Source: Actinomyces radicidentis
Lineage (GTDB): Bacteria > Actinomycetota > Actinomycetes > Actinomycetales > Actinomycetaceae
Reading direction: 5' to 3'
Length of the DNA: 64,000 nt
NCBI RefSeq assembly: GCF_001553565.1
Contig: NZ_CP014228.1
Location: 310,001 to 374,000 of the forward strand
Part shown: positions 46,386 through 55,400 of the stretch, in pieces
How the letters are laid out: each line of letters opens with the position of its first letter
How positions within the stretch are numbered: the first letter of the stretch is position 1
Notes under the pieces: model-generated
Seen by the model: the letters and a program-made list of their open reading frames with translations, nothing else
What the model was told of the DNA's origin: nothing
Databases searched by the model: none
Made by a program: the position numbers and the translations under genes

Positions 46386-47678
46386 GTGTACCTGACGACG
46401 CGCACCGTGCGGACGCTCCTGGCGGGCGTTCTCGTCGTCGTGCTCGTCCCGCAGCCGGCGACGGTCCTCGTCATCGCCCTCGCCGTCGCGGCGCTCGTCG
46501 TCGTCGACGTCGTCCTCGCCCCCTCGCCGCGGAGCCTGCGGGTCTCCCGCGGCGTGCCGCGCTCCACCAGGCTCGGGGAGAGCGTCACCGACACCCTCAC
46601 CGTGAGCTCGCAGGCCGCCCAGGTGGTCCACCTCGAGGTGCGCGACGCCTGGCCGCCCTCGGCCGGGGCCGTCGGCGAACGCGGCTCCCTCACGATCCCG
46701 CCGGGTCAGAGGCGCCGCCACCGCACGACCCTCACGCCGACCCGACGGGGCGACCGCCTGGCCGAGCGCGTCACCGTGCGCGTGCGCGGGCCCCTCGGCC
46801 TGGCCGGACGCCAGGCCTCGCTGTGCGCCCCCGCCACGCTGCGCGTCCTGCCCGCCTTCGCCTCACGCCGCCACCTGCCCAGCCGCCTGGCCCGGCTGCG
46901 CGAGATGGACGGTCGCAGCGCCGTCCAGGTGCGCGGCGCCGGCACGGAGTTCGACTCGCTGCGCCAGTACGTCGCCGGCGACGACGTCCGCTCGATCGAC
47001 TGGCGGTCGACGGCGCGGCGCGGCGACGTCGTCGTGCGCACCTGGCGGCCCGAGCGGGACCGGCGCGTCCTCATCGTCCTCGACACGGGGCGCACCGCGG
47101 CGGCGCGCCTCGGGGAGGGCACGCGCCTGGACTCGCAGATCGAGGCCGCGCTGCTCCTGGCGGCCCTCGCCTCGCGCGCCGGGGACCGGGTGGACGTCAT
47201 CGCCCTCGACGAGGCGGTGCGGGCCCAGGTGCGCGGCGAGTCCGGCCCGGCGCTCATGAGCGCGCTCGCCGACGGCCTCGCCCCCGTCGAGCCGGCCCTC
47301 GTCGAGACGAGCTGGTCCCTGGCGGCGGGGACCGTGTCCCGCGCGCTGTCCCAGCACTCGCTCGTCGTCGTGCTCACCGGCCTGGAGGGCGCGAGCGCGG
47401 ACGCGGCGACCCTGCGGGCCCTCGCCCCGATCGTGCGCGAGCACACGGTGCTCGTCGCCTCGGCCACCGACCCGGGCCTGGTGGAGCTGCGCGGGCGGCG
47501 CTCCGACTCGGAGAGCGCCTACGTCGCCGCAGCAGCCGAGCAGGACCTCCTCGAGATCGAGGCCGCCCGCGACCGACTGCGCCGCGCGGGCGCCGAGGTC
47601 GTCGAGGCCTCCCCCGCGGGCCTCGCACCCGCGCTCGCCGACTCCTACCTCGCGCTCAAGGCGGCGGGTCGGCTGTGA
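46386..47678 (+). CDS. DUF58 domain-containing protein
   Basis: A 430-residue MoxR partner. Two N-terminal helices precede a beta domain and the DUF58 motif near residues 190-235 (EFDSLRQYVAGDDVRSIDWR), which belongs to a von Willebrand A-like fold. It begins with GTG 46386, eight bases after moxR, and ends convergent with the SpoIIM-family gene. A likely operon partner of MoxR. Confidence 0.92.
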   Translation: MYLTTRTVRTLLAGVLVVVLVPQPATVLVIALAVAALVVVDVVLAPSPRSLRVSRGVPRSTRLGESVTDTLTVSSQAAQVVHLEVRDAWPPSAGAVGERGSLTIPPGQRRRHRTTLTPTRRGDRLAERVTVRVRGPLGLAGRQASLCAPATLRVLPAFASRRHLPSRLARLREMDGRSAVQVRGAGTEFDSLRQYVAGDDVRSIDWRSTARRGDVVVRTWRPERDRRVLIVLDTGRTAAARLGEGTRLDSQIEAALLLAALASRAGDRVDVIALDEAVRAQVRGESGPALMSALADGLAPVEPALVETSWSLAAGTVSRALSQHSLVVVLTGLEGASADAATLRALAPIVREHTVLVASATDPGLVELRGRRSDSESAYVAAAAEQDLLEIEAARDRLRRAGAEVVEASPAGLAPALADSYLALKAAGRL

Positions 47679-47728
47679 GCGCCGTCACCCTCACCCGCCC
47701 GACGGCGGCATCGCGCCCACGGTCCTGC

Positions 47729-48724
47729 TCAGGCGGCCTCGGGCAGGACCGCCCCGGCCTCCTCCTCGTCGAGGTCCCCGCTCTCGCCCCCGACGACGGC
47801 CCTGCGCCCCAGGACGATCGTGTAGGTCCACAGGGCCGCGAGCGCCAGCGCGCCGACGGCGATCTTGAGAGCCCACGGGACGGGCGCCGGGGTCACGAAG
47901 GCCTCGATGACGCCGGAGACCGCGAGCGCCGCGGTGAGGGCGACGGCCACGGTGATGAGGGTGCGGCCCTCCTCGGCGAGGGCTCGCCCGCGCGAGCGCT
48001 GCCCCGGGACGAGGAGCGTCCAGAACAGGCGCAGGCCGGCTCCGCCGGCGATGAAGACGCAGGTGAGCTCGAGCAGACCGTGCGGGCTGATGAGCTCGAG
48101 GAAGAGGCCGAGGGAGTCGTGGTCGGCCATGACGGCGCCGGCCTGCCCCAGGTTGACGGCGTTGGCCCACAGGACCCAGGCGGGCAGCGCCCCGGTGACG
48201 CCGCCGGCGACGCACAGGGCGGCGACGCGCGCGTTGTTGGTCCAGACCTGACCGGCGAAGTCCTGGGCGGAGTACGTGGAGTAGTACGCCTCGAAGGCGT
48301 GCTGGGCGTAGGCGTCGAGCTCGCTCGGCGAGCCCAGGGCGGCCATCGCCTCGGGGCTGTGCAGTGTCCAGACCCCCACGACGACCGCGACGAGGAGCGT
48401 CGCGGCGGTGACGCCGAGCGTCCACCAGCGCACGCGGTACAGGGCCGCGGGCACGGTGCGCGTGAGGAAGCGCCCCAGGTCCGAGGCGCGCGACTCGCGG
48501 GTCCCGGTGACGCGGGCGCGGGCGCGGGCCAGGCGGGTCGAGAGCTCGGCGACGAGCTGCGGGTCCGGCGCGCTGGTGCGCACCTGGGAGAGGTGGTGCG
48601 CCGTGCGCCGGTAGAGGGAGACGAGCTCGTCCGCCTCCGCACCGGACAGGCGGCGGCGCGAGGCGAGCGCGTCGAGCCGGTCCCACTGGTCCCGGTGCGC
48701 CGCGCTGAAGGCATCGATGTCCAC
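47729..48724 (-). CDS. Stage II sporulation protein M family membrane protein
   Basis: A 331-residue SpoIIM-family protein with five to six transmembrane helices. The N terminus (MDIDAFSAAHRDQWDRLDAL) and the loop ISPHGLLELTCVFIAGGAGL are family hallmarks. Non-sporulating actinobacteria carry it beside MoxR, DUF58 and RDD genes; function unknown. The start is GTG 48724, only 14 bases from the divergent RDD start. Confidence 0.88.
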   Translation of the reverse strand: MDIDAFSAAHRDQWDRLDALASRRRLSGAEADELVSLYRRTAHHLSQVRTSAPDPQLVAELSTRLARARARVTGTRESRASDLGRFLTRTVPAALYRVRWWTLGVTAATLLVAVVVGVWTLHSPEAMAALGSPSELDAYAQHAFEAYYSTYSAQDFAGQVWTNNARVAALCVAGGVTGALPAWVLWANAVNLGQAGAVMADHDSLGLFLELISPHGLLELTCVFIAGGAGLRLFWTLLVPGQRSRGRALAEEGRTLITVAVALTAALAVSGVIEAFVTPAPVPWALKIAVGALALAALWTYTIVLGRRAVVGGESGDLDEEEAGAVLPEAA

Positions 48725-48738
48725 GGAGGGAGTCTGAC

Positions 48739-49581
48739 ATGGTGAGCGAGCCCGTCTCCTCGTCCGAGCGGATGATCGAGCAGGACCGCGTCGTCACGGG
48801 CGAGGCGGTCGCGCTCGACATCGTCCCGGCGACGCTCGGGAACCGGATGGTCTCCGGCGTCATCGACTACGGCCTGACGGCCGTGGGGCTGGCGCTGTCC
48901 CTCCTCACGTGGGCGACGGTCCTGCCGCGGCAGTCGACCGCGGCCGAGATGACGCAGGCCTCCCTCATCGTCTCCCTCTGGCTCGTCGTCCTGCCGCTGG
49001 CCGTGGAGACCCTCTCGCGGGGCCGGTCGGCGGGGAGGCTCGTCGTCGGCACGCGGGTGGTGCGCGACGACGGCGGCGCGGTGCGTCTGCGGCACTGCCT
49101 CGTGCGGGCCCTCGTCGCGGTCATCGAGGTCTGGACCACCTCGGGCGTGCTCGCGGTGTGCTCCTGCGCGGTGACGCGCCGGGGCAAGCGCCTCGGGGAC
49201 CTGCTGGCAGGCACCTACGAGGTGCGCGAGCGGGACGGGGCGCAGTCCGCTCCCCCGCTGCTCATGCCGCCCGAGCTCGCGGCCTGGGCCGCGCAGGCGG
49301 ACATGGGGGCGCTGCCCGGCGGGCTGGCCATGGCGGCCCGGACCTTCCTGCAGCGCGCCTCGTCGACGAGGCCCGAGGCGCGGGCGCGTCTCGCCGCGCA
49401 GCTGGCCGACGCGGTGGCGCCTTACGTGGCGCCGGCCCCGCCGGCGGGCACGCACCCGGAGCGCTTCCTCGCGGCGGTGCTCGTCGAGAGGCGGGACCGG
49501 GAGCTGTCGCGCGAGATGCGGGACCGCGAGCTCGACGAGGCCGCTGCCACGCGTGCGCTGCGCCCCCGCTACGGCGTCTGA
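48739..49581 (+). CDS. RDD family membrane protein
   Basis: A 280-residue protein with an RDD domain in the first ~160 residues (NRMVSGVIDYGL, GRSAGRLVVGTRVV and GKRLGDLLAGT) and three transmembrane helices, followed by a soluble C-terminal part. RDD proteins are thought to be transporters or membrane scaffolds; the substrate is unknown. GGAGGG lies before ATG 48739. A hairpin follows the stop. Confidence 0.9.
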   Translation: MVSEPVSSSERMIEQDRVVTGEAVALDIVPATLGNRMVSGVIDYGLTAVGLALSLLTWATVLPRQSTAAEMTQASLIVSLWLVVLPLAVETLSRGRSAGRLVVGTRVVRDDGGAVRLRHCLVRALVAVIEVWTTSGVLAVCSCAVTRRGKRLGDLLAGTYEVRERDGAQSAPPLLMPPELAAWAAQADMGALPGGLAMAARTFLQRASSTRPEARARLAAQLADAVAPYVAPAPPAGTHPERFLAAVLVERRDRELSREMRDRELDEAAATRALRPRYGV

Positions 49582-49583
49582 GC

Positions 49584-49620
49584 CGGGCCGGGGCGCAGGC
49601 CGCCCCTGCGGCTCGGCCCG
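49584..49620. terminator. Terminator hairpin between the RDD and Trm112-like genes
   Basis: A 16-bp stem with two mismatches (49584-49599 with 49605-49620) and a five-base loop, between convergent genes. Confidence 0.65.
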
Positions 49621-49665
49621 CTCGACGTCTCAGCCCGAGCCCCGCCCCGGCCGGGGCGCCGAGCG

Positions 49666-49872
49666 TCAGGCGAGCGGGCTCGCCTCGTGGGCGAGGAGGA
49701 TCGGCACGCCGTCGCGCACCGGGAAGGACAGGCCCGCCTGCGGGGAGTCGAGGCGGGGCTCGCCGTCGGGGCCGACGGCGTCGACGAGCTCGCCGCCTGT
49801 GACGGGGCAGCGCAGGTCCTCGCGGAGCCAGGCCGCCGGGGCGGGGGCGGTCGAGCTGGTGTCGGTGCTCAC
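49666..49872 (-). CDS. Trm112 family protein
   Basis: A 68-residue protein of the Trm112/UPF0434 type: LREDLRCPVTGGELV and LSFPVRDGVPILLAHEA. The usual zinc cysteines are mostly absent; only one Cys is seen, as is common in bacterial members. It follows DUF3499 after four bases on the same strand. In actinobacteria this pair lies near mannose-metabolism and WhiB2 genes, as here. Confidence 0.88.
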   Translation of the reverse strand: MSTDTSSTAPAPAAWLREDLRCPVTGGELVDAVGPDGEPRLDSPQAGLSFPVRDGVPILLAHEASPLA

Positions 49873-49876
49873 GGGG

Positions 49877-50320
49877 TCAGTCCTCCTTCTCGCCTCGCAG
49901 CACGCGCAGGTGCCCTCGGCGCAGGATCTCGCCGTCGCCCAGACCCGTGAGGTGGGTGGGGAGCTCGGCGGGGTCGTGGGTGATGGGGCCCGGCATGATG
50001 CCGCCGGGGCGACCGGCGTGCTCAGCGGGCTGGGGGCGCGGGCGCGGCGTGCGCGAGGCCTCGCGGACGGCGTCGGCGAGGGCGGTGAGGTCGTCGTCGC
50101 TCGGCGGTGCCGGGGCGAAGTCGGTGGCGAGCCGGATGACCTGCCATCCGCGGGGGGCGGTGAAGGACTCGACGTGCTTCTCGCACAGGTCGTAGGCCTC
50201 GGGCTGGGCCTCCGTGGCCAGCGGGCCGAGCACGATGGTGGAGTCCGCGTAGACGCTCGTCAGGGTCGACACGGCGGGGTTCTCGCAGCCGGGCCTGCGG
50301 CAGCGTCGGACGGTTCTCAC
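49877..50320 (-). CDS. DUF3499 family protein
   Basis: A 147-residue actinobacterial protein. The N terminus has a zinc-ribbon-like pair CRRPGCENPAVSTL and later YDLCEKHVESFTAPRGWQVIRL. The C-terminal half is a Pro-rich tail. Function unknown; conserved next to the metallopeptidase-like gene, from which it is divergent by 75 bases. Confidence 0.9.
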   Translation of the reverse strand: MRTVRRCRRPGCENPAVSTLTSVYADSTIVLGPLATEAQPEAYDLCEKHVESFTAPRGWQVIRLATDFAPAPPSDDDLTALADAVREASRTPRPRPQPAEHAGRPGGIMPGPITHDPAELPTHLTGLGDGEILRRGHLRVLRGEKED

Positions 50321-50395
50321 GGCGGCAGGCTATCGCGCGCCCGCCGAGGGGCCGAGCGCGCCACTCGGGCCCGCCGGGGACCTAGGGTGTGCTCC

Positions 50396-50851
50396 ATGAC
50401 GCCAACCGAGCCGAGGCCCCGCCGCTCCCCCGCGCAGGCGCCGCGCAGCTCGCGGCGCCGCGACCGTCACGGGCGCGGCCTGCGCGGTCCGCTGCTTCCG
50501 CCGGGGCTGCCGGCCTGGCGCACGCGCGCGGAGCGCTTCGACGAGATGGTCATCACCGCGGCGGACGAGCTGGCCGCGCACTGGCCGCAGGTGGAGTCGA
50601 TCCAGTTCGCGGTCGAGGAGGTACCGCCCTCGGACCCGGCCCCCTGGGAGCGCGGCGTCGTCCTCGGGCGGGGCTTCGCGGCCGAGCCGCGCGCCGGGCT
50701 GCCGGCGCGGGTCGTCGTGTACCGGCGCCCCGTCTCCTCGCGCGCGCAGGACGACGAGGAGCTCATGGAGCTCGTGCGGCGCGTCGTCGTGGAGCAGGTG
50801 GCGCTCATGCTGGGGCGCCGCCCCGAGGAGATCGACCCCGAGGGCTACTGA
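50396..50851 (+). CDS. Metallopeptidase (MMP-like) family protein, active site degenerate
   Basis: A 151-residue protein of the minimal zincin family. After a basic N-terminal tail comes AERFDEMVITAADELA and later VVVEQVALMLGRRPEEIDPEGY. In the family the equivalent segment is H-E-x-x-H; here it is V-E-Q-V-A-L-M-L, so the zinc histidines are missing and peptidase activity is unlikely. This form seems typical of actinobacterial members beside DUF3499. Confidence 0.8.
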   Translation: MTPTEPRPRRSPAQAPRSSRRRDRHGRGLRGPLLPPGLPAWRTRAERFDEMVITAADELAAHWPQVESIQFAVEEVPPSDPAPWERGVVLGRGFAAEPRAGLPARVVVYRRPVSSRAQDDEELMELVRRVVVEQVALMLGRRPEEIDPEGY

Positions 50852-50885
50852 CGCCCTCTCCGCCGGGCCCGGAGTGCCGGCCGGC

Positions 50886-52448
50886 TCAGCCGAGGCGCAG
50901 GCGCCGCTCGGCGAGCGCCTGGGAGTCCGCGACCGGGGTCAGCGCCGAGATGAGGGTGCCGGCGGCGTCGCCCTTCACCGTCGCGGTGACGACGACCGCC
51001 GCGGTGACGTCGCGCCCGGGCTCGCCGCTCATCGTGACGGCGTCGACGTCGTCGGGGACCTTCGCCGTGACCGTGGTGCCGGCGGGGACGTCGACGTCGG
51101 TGGACCAGGAGCCGTCGGCCGAGGTCAGGTGGACGGTCGTGTCGCCGAGGGCCGCGTCGCCCGAGCTGCCGAGGAGGAGCTGCGGGCTCATCCCGTTCGA
51201 GCGCGGCATCGAGACGGACCCGGCCCGGACCGCGGAGGGCTCGCCGGCCTGGGCCCAGGCGACGTCGTGGACGAGGGCGCCGGAGGCCTCGGGGTACTGC
51301 CCGTCGCTGCGCACGAGGCGGACGGCGGCGGCGACGGGCTGGTCGGAGGTGACGTGCACGCCGTAGGCGCCCGCGTCGACGCCGGCGAGGCTGACGTCGA
51401 AGACGGCGCCCGGGTCGATGGTGACGGACTCGGCGCCCGGGAGGACCTCGGAGCCGTGCTCGCCCTCCATGGTGAGGGTGACGGTGGCGGGCTCGCTGCC
51501 GGGGTTGGCGACGCGGACGGCGGGGGCGTCGGAGGACGTGGCGCCGTCCTTCTCCTCCTGGCCCTGGCCGGCGGCCTCGGTGAGGAGGACGCCGGGGACG
51601 GTGAGGTCGGTGGAGGGGGCGGCGCCGGGGGTCATGACCTCGGTGCCCGCGGGGGTCTCGCCGTCGAGGGACTCGGTGGCCAGGGAGACGCCGAGGGCGC
51701 CGTCCTCGGCCTCGACGCCGACGGCGACGCGGTCGGAGCCGTCGGAGGCGGTCTCGAGCAGGACGGTGCGGGTCTCGCCGGCGGGGACGGCGACGACCCC
51801 GCCCGAGGGCAGGGTGAGCTCGCCGGTGGAGCCGAGGAGGGTGACACGGGCGGTGACGGAGGTCGATCCCGGGTTGGTCAGGCGCAGCTCGGAGGAGGAG
51901 CCGACGGCCGCGGAGCCGCCGACGATCCACGAGACGGCGCTGGGCGGGGTGCAGGAGGCGGTGGTGAGGCCGCGCAGGTCGCCGTCGGAGGAGAGGCTCG
52001 TGACGACGCCGGTGGCGCTGCCGCGCTGCCCGGGGGCGGTGGCTGCGGCGCCGGCGGTCGGCGAGGCGCTCGCGGTGGCGGAGGGCGAGGCGCTCGCGGC
52101 GTCCTCGAGGCGGATGACGCCGCCGTCGGCGCCCTTCCCGCTCCAGGTGGGGTCGGCCGTGAGGGTCTCGCCGTCGTAGCTGAGCGAGCCGGACGGGTTC
52201 AGGCTCGTGACGGCGGTCGAGGTGGTCGCCTTGCCGACTGTGACGGCGCCGATCGTGTCGGAGGGGCCGGCGGGGCAGACGTAGCTGACGGCGCTCGCGG
52301 GGGCGGGCACGCCGTGCGGCTCGACCTGCGGGGAGGTCGCTCGCGGGGCGAGGGCGCCCCACCAGGTGAGGCCGCCGACGGCGACGACGGCCGCCGCGGA
52401 GACGAGGAGGCCGGTGGTGCGGCGGGCCGCTCGGGCGAGGCGGGTCAT
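50886..52448 (-). CDS. DUF5719 family secreted protein
   Basis: A 520-residue actinobacterial protein with one N-terminal helix (about 12-32, signal anchor) and a long beta-rich extracytoplasmic region with repeated phrases of the NPGS type (LTNPGSTSVTARVTLLG, VANPGSEPATVTLTMEG). A Ser/Ala-rich spacer lies near residues 117-145. It overlaps the giant glycosyltransferase gene by four bases and is conserved downstream of it, suggesting a shared role in a surface glycan pathway; function unknown. Confidence 0.85.
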   Translation of the reverse strand: MTRLARAARRTTGLLVSAAAVVAVGGLTWWGALAPRATSPQVEPHGVPAPASAVSYVCPAGPSDTIGAVTVGKATTSTAVTSLNPSGSLSYDGETLTADPTWSGKGADGGVIRLEDAASASPSATASASPTAGAAATAPGQRGSATGVVTSLSSDGDLRGLTTASCTPPSAVSWIVGGSAAVGSSSELRLTNPGSTSVTARVTLLGSTGELTLPSGGVVAVPAGETRTVLLETASDGSDRVAVGVEAEDGALGVSLATESLDGETPAGTEVMTPGAAPSTDLTVPGVLLTEAAGQGQEEKDGATSSDAPAVRVANPGSEPATVTLTMEGEHGSEVLPGAESVTIDPGAVFDVSLAGVDAGAYGVHVTSDQPVAAAVRLVRSDGQYPEASGALVHDVAWAQAGEPSAVRAGSVSMPRSNGMSPQLLLGSSGDAALGDTTVHLTSADGSWSTDVDVPAGTTVTAKVPDDVDAVTMSGEPGRDVTAAVVVTATVKGDAAGTLISALTPVADSQALAERRLRLG

Positions 52449-55400
52449 GCGGTGGTCCTCCTGCGTCGCAGGGGCAGGGCGGCGAGGGCGACGACGGCCC
52501 AGGAGGCCCAGATCGCCGGGGCGAGGATGTGCTGCTCGCCGTCGTCGTGGGTGAGGACGAGGCGGCCCCCCTCGGCGGGGACCGCGAAGGCCTGGCGCCA
52601 GGCTCCTGAGGCGCCGCCGGGGGCGGTGGTCGAGGCGAGGTCGCGGCCGTCGAGGGTGGCGCGCCATCCGGGGTCGGCGCGCTCGGCGAGGACGAGGTCG
52701 CGGTCGTCCCCGTCGTCGGCGGCCGGGAGCTCTGCGGTGATGCGGCCGGCGCTGGATCCGCGGGTGGAGACGGTCGTCGTCGCGGCCTGCGCGCCGCCTG
52801 AGGCCCCGGTGACGAGGGCTGCGCGGGCGGGCTCGCCGGTGGCGGGCTGGACGCGCCAGGAGGTGCCCGTCGAGGTCGTGGCGAGCTGGCCGAGGCCCTC
52901 GGTGGAGTCGAGGCCTGTGCGGGCCGTCGCCGTGGTCTCGTCTCCGGAGCGGGAGGCGAGGACGACGACGGCCACGTCGTGGGCGGCGAGGTCGGCGGCG
53001 GCGTCGGGGTCCTGGCCGCTGGTGGCGCGGGCGACGGCGTCGGCGAGGGAGGCGTCGGCGGAGTCGGTGAGGACGGTGGGGACGGTGCCGTCGAGGGCGG
53101 GGTCGCTCGTGGCGCTGCCCTGGTAGGAGCCCGTACCGGTGAGGGACCCGTCGGCGTCCTCGTCGACGCGCTCGCGGCGCTGGGCGGTGAGGACGTCCGG
53201 GAGGGCGTCGACGAGGCGGGTGCCGTCGCCGCGCCGCAGGGTCGCGGTGAGCGAGTCCCCGTCGGAGCTGAGGAGGAGGACGCGGCCCGAGGTGCGCGAG
53301 GAGGCGATGTCCTCGGCGATGAGGGGCACGGCGCGGGAGGCGGGGCGCAGGGCCATGAGCTCGGCGTCCGCGCCCATGGCGGTGGAGCGGGCGGCCTGCG
53401 CGGCCCAGGCGCCGCCGACGGCGAGGGGGACGAGGAGGCAGGCGGTGCCGAGGACGCCGAGGATGACGTGGCGCCAGCCGACGCGGTGGCGGACGAGGGC
53501 GGAGCGTGCGGCGTCGCCTGCGGCGAGGGCGGAGGCGATCATGCCGGCGAGCGCGAGGGAGAGGCCGGTGCCGGGCCAGGCGCGCACGAGGACCTCGCCG
53601 GTGCCGTCGGGGGCGGTGCCGACGGCGGTGGTGACGCGGACGGCGACGGCGGCCAGGGCGAGTCCCGCCACGGTGAGGAGGGCGCCGGTGCGGGCGCGGT
53701 GGCCGCGGTGGCCACTGAGGAGGAGGCCGAGCACCGCGAGGACGGGGGTGCCGACGAGGGCGGCCTTGATGACGAGGGAGACGGTGGGGCTGGGGGCGAG
53801 GGCGTCGAGGTCGACGGGCGAGCCGAGGAGGAGCTCGACGGAGCTCGGGGCGCTCGCGGCGACGGGTGCGCCCGCCTCGGTGAGGAGGTAGCGGACGCCC
53901 TCGTCCCAGGCTCGCCCGGAGCCGGTGAGCTCCCAGGCCCGGGCCCAGGCGGGGGCGGCGGTGAGGACGACGGGGACGGCCGTGAGGAGGAGGCGGGTGG
54001 CGGTGCGGCGGGCCGTGAGGGCGAGCCCCGCGAGGAGGAGCAGGAGGAGGGGCGCGGTGGCCGGCTCGGCGGCGACGACGAGGCAGAGCAGGAGGCCGGC
54101 GAGCGCGGCCGCGGCGGCGGAGCCAGGGCCGTACTGCTCGGTGGCGGCGGCGCGGACGGCGGCGCCGTGCGCGGTGGTCGCGGCGACGACGACGCCCTCG
54201 GCGTCGTCGAGGACGGGGGTGGCGGGGTCGTCGTCGACGGGGCCCGCGCCGAGGTCGGTGCGGCTCGAGCGGCTCGTGCCGGCGTCGTGCTCGGGGGCGA
54301 CGACGTCGGAGGCGGCGTCGGGCGCGAGGGCGTCGGCGTCACTGCACTCGGACGGGGCCGCGGAGTCCGGGGCCGCGACGGAGGAGGGGGTGTCCGAGGG
54401 GGCTGCGTCGTCGGTGCCGGCCCCTGCGGCCGTGCTCCCGTCATCGGGCTCCTCCCCCAGGTGGGCGAGGTCCTCGACGCGCTCGGAGGCGAAGCGGTCG
54501 AGCTCGGCCTTCTCCTCGGCGGAGGCGTGGTGCGCGCCGACGAGGCCTGAGAGGACGACGTCGCGGCGGTCGGCGCCGACCGCGCGGGACAGGGCGGTGA
54601 GCGCCCAGGGCAGGACGAGGTGGACGAGGACGGCGGGGAGGCGCCCCTGGCCGAGGGAGAGCAGGAGCGTCGGGGAGAGGGCCCAGGTGAGGGCCGCCCA
54701 GGCGCGCAGGCTAGTGCGCCGGGTGATCGTGCCGGCGGCGTACCAGGCGCCGAGGGCGGCGAGGGGGACGCCGAGGACGAGCACGGCATGGACGAGGTCG
54801 TCGCCGGTGAGTCCGAGGCGTCTCACGACGGCGACGGGCACCGCGATGATGGCGAGGAGCGGGTTCATGGCGCTCGGGTAGCCGTCGCCGGAGGGCACCC
54901 ACGTGCCCCAGGCGGTGGCCCACAGCTCGTGCCAGTCCTGGCCGACGCGGGTGAGCGCCCCGCCCGTCACGAGCCGGGTCGCCAGGACGCGGCTCGTACC
55001 CGCCAGCCCGAGGGCGGCGGTGATGACGAGGGTCGTGCCGAGGACGCGCCGGCGTCGCCGCCGGCCGGCGGCCAGCTCGCGCAGCTCGAGCTCGCTGGGC
55101 GCCGCGGCGCGCCCGAGGCGCTCGTGCTCCTGGCGGGCGACGTCGCGCCGGGCGGCGCGGATCTCGGCCGGCGTCGCGTAGAGCTCGGAGAGCACGGAGC
55201 GCGGGACGGTGCGCAGCGCGTGGAGGCGGCGGCGGCCCTGGCGGATCGTGCGCGCGGAGCGCAGGGCGGCCCAGGCGGCCGCGGTCTCGTCGTGGGCGAG
55301 GGCGGGCTCCTTGGCGACGAGCCGCCACAGGGAGCGGAGGAGGCCGAGGAGGAGGACCCAGGGCAGGAGGAGGGTCAGGGGGCGGTTCGAGAAGGTGGCC

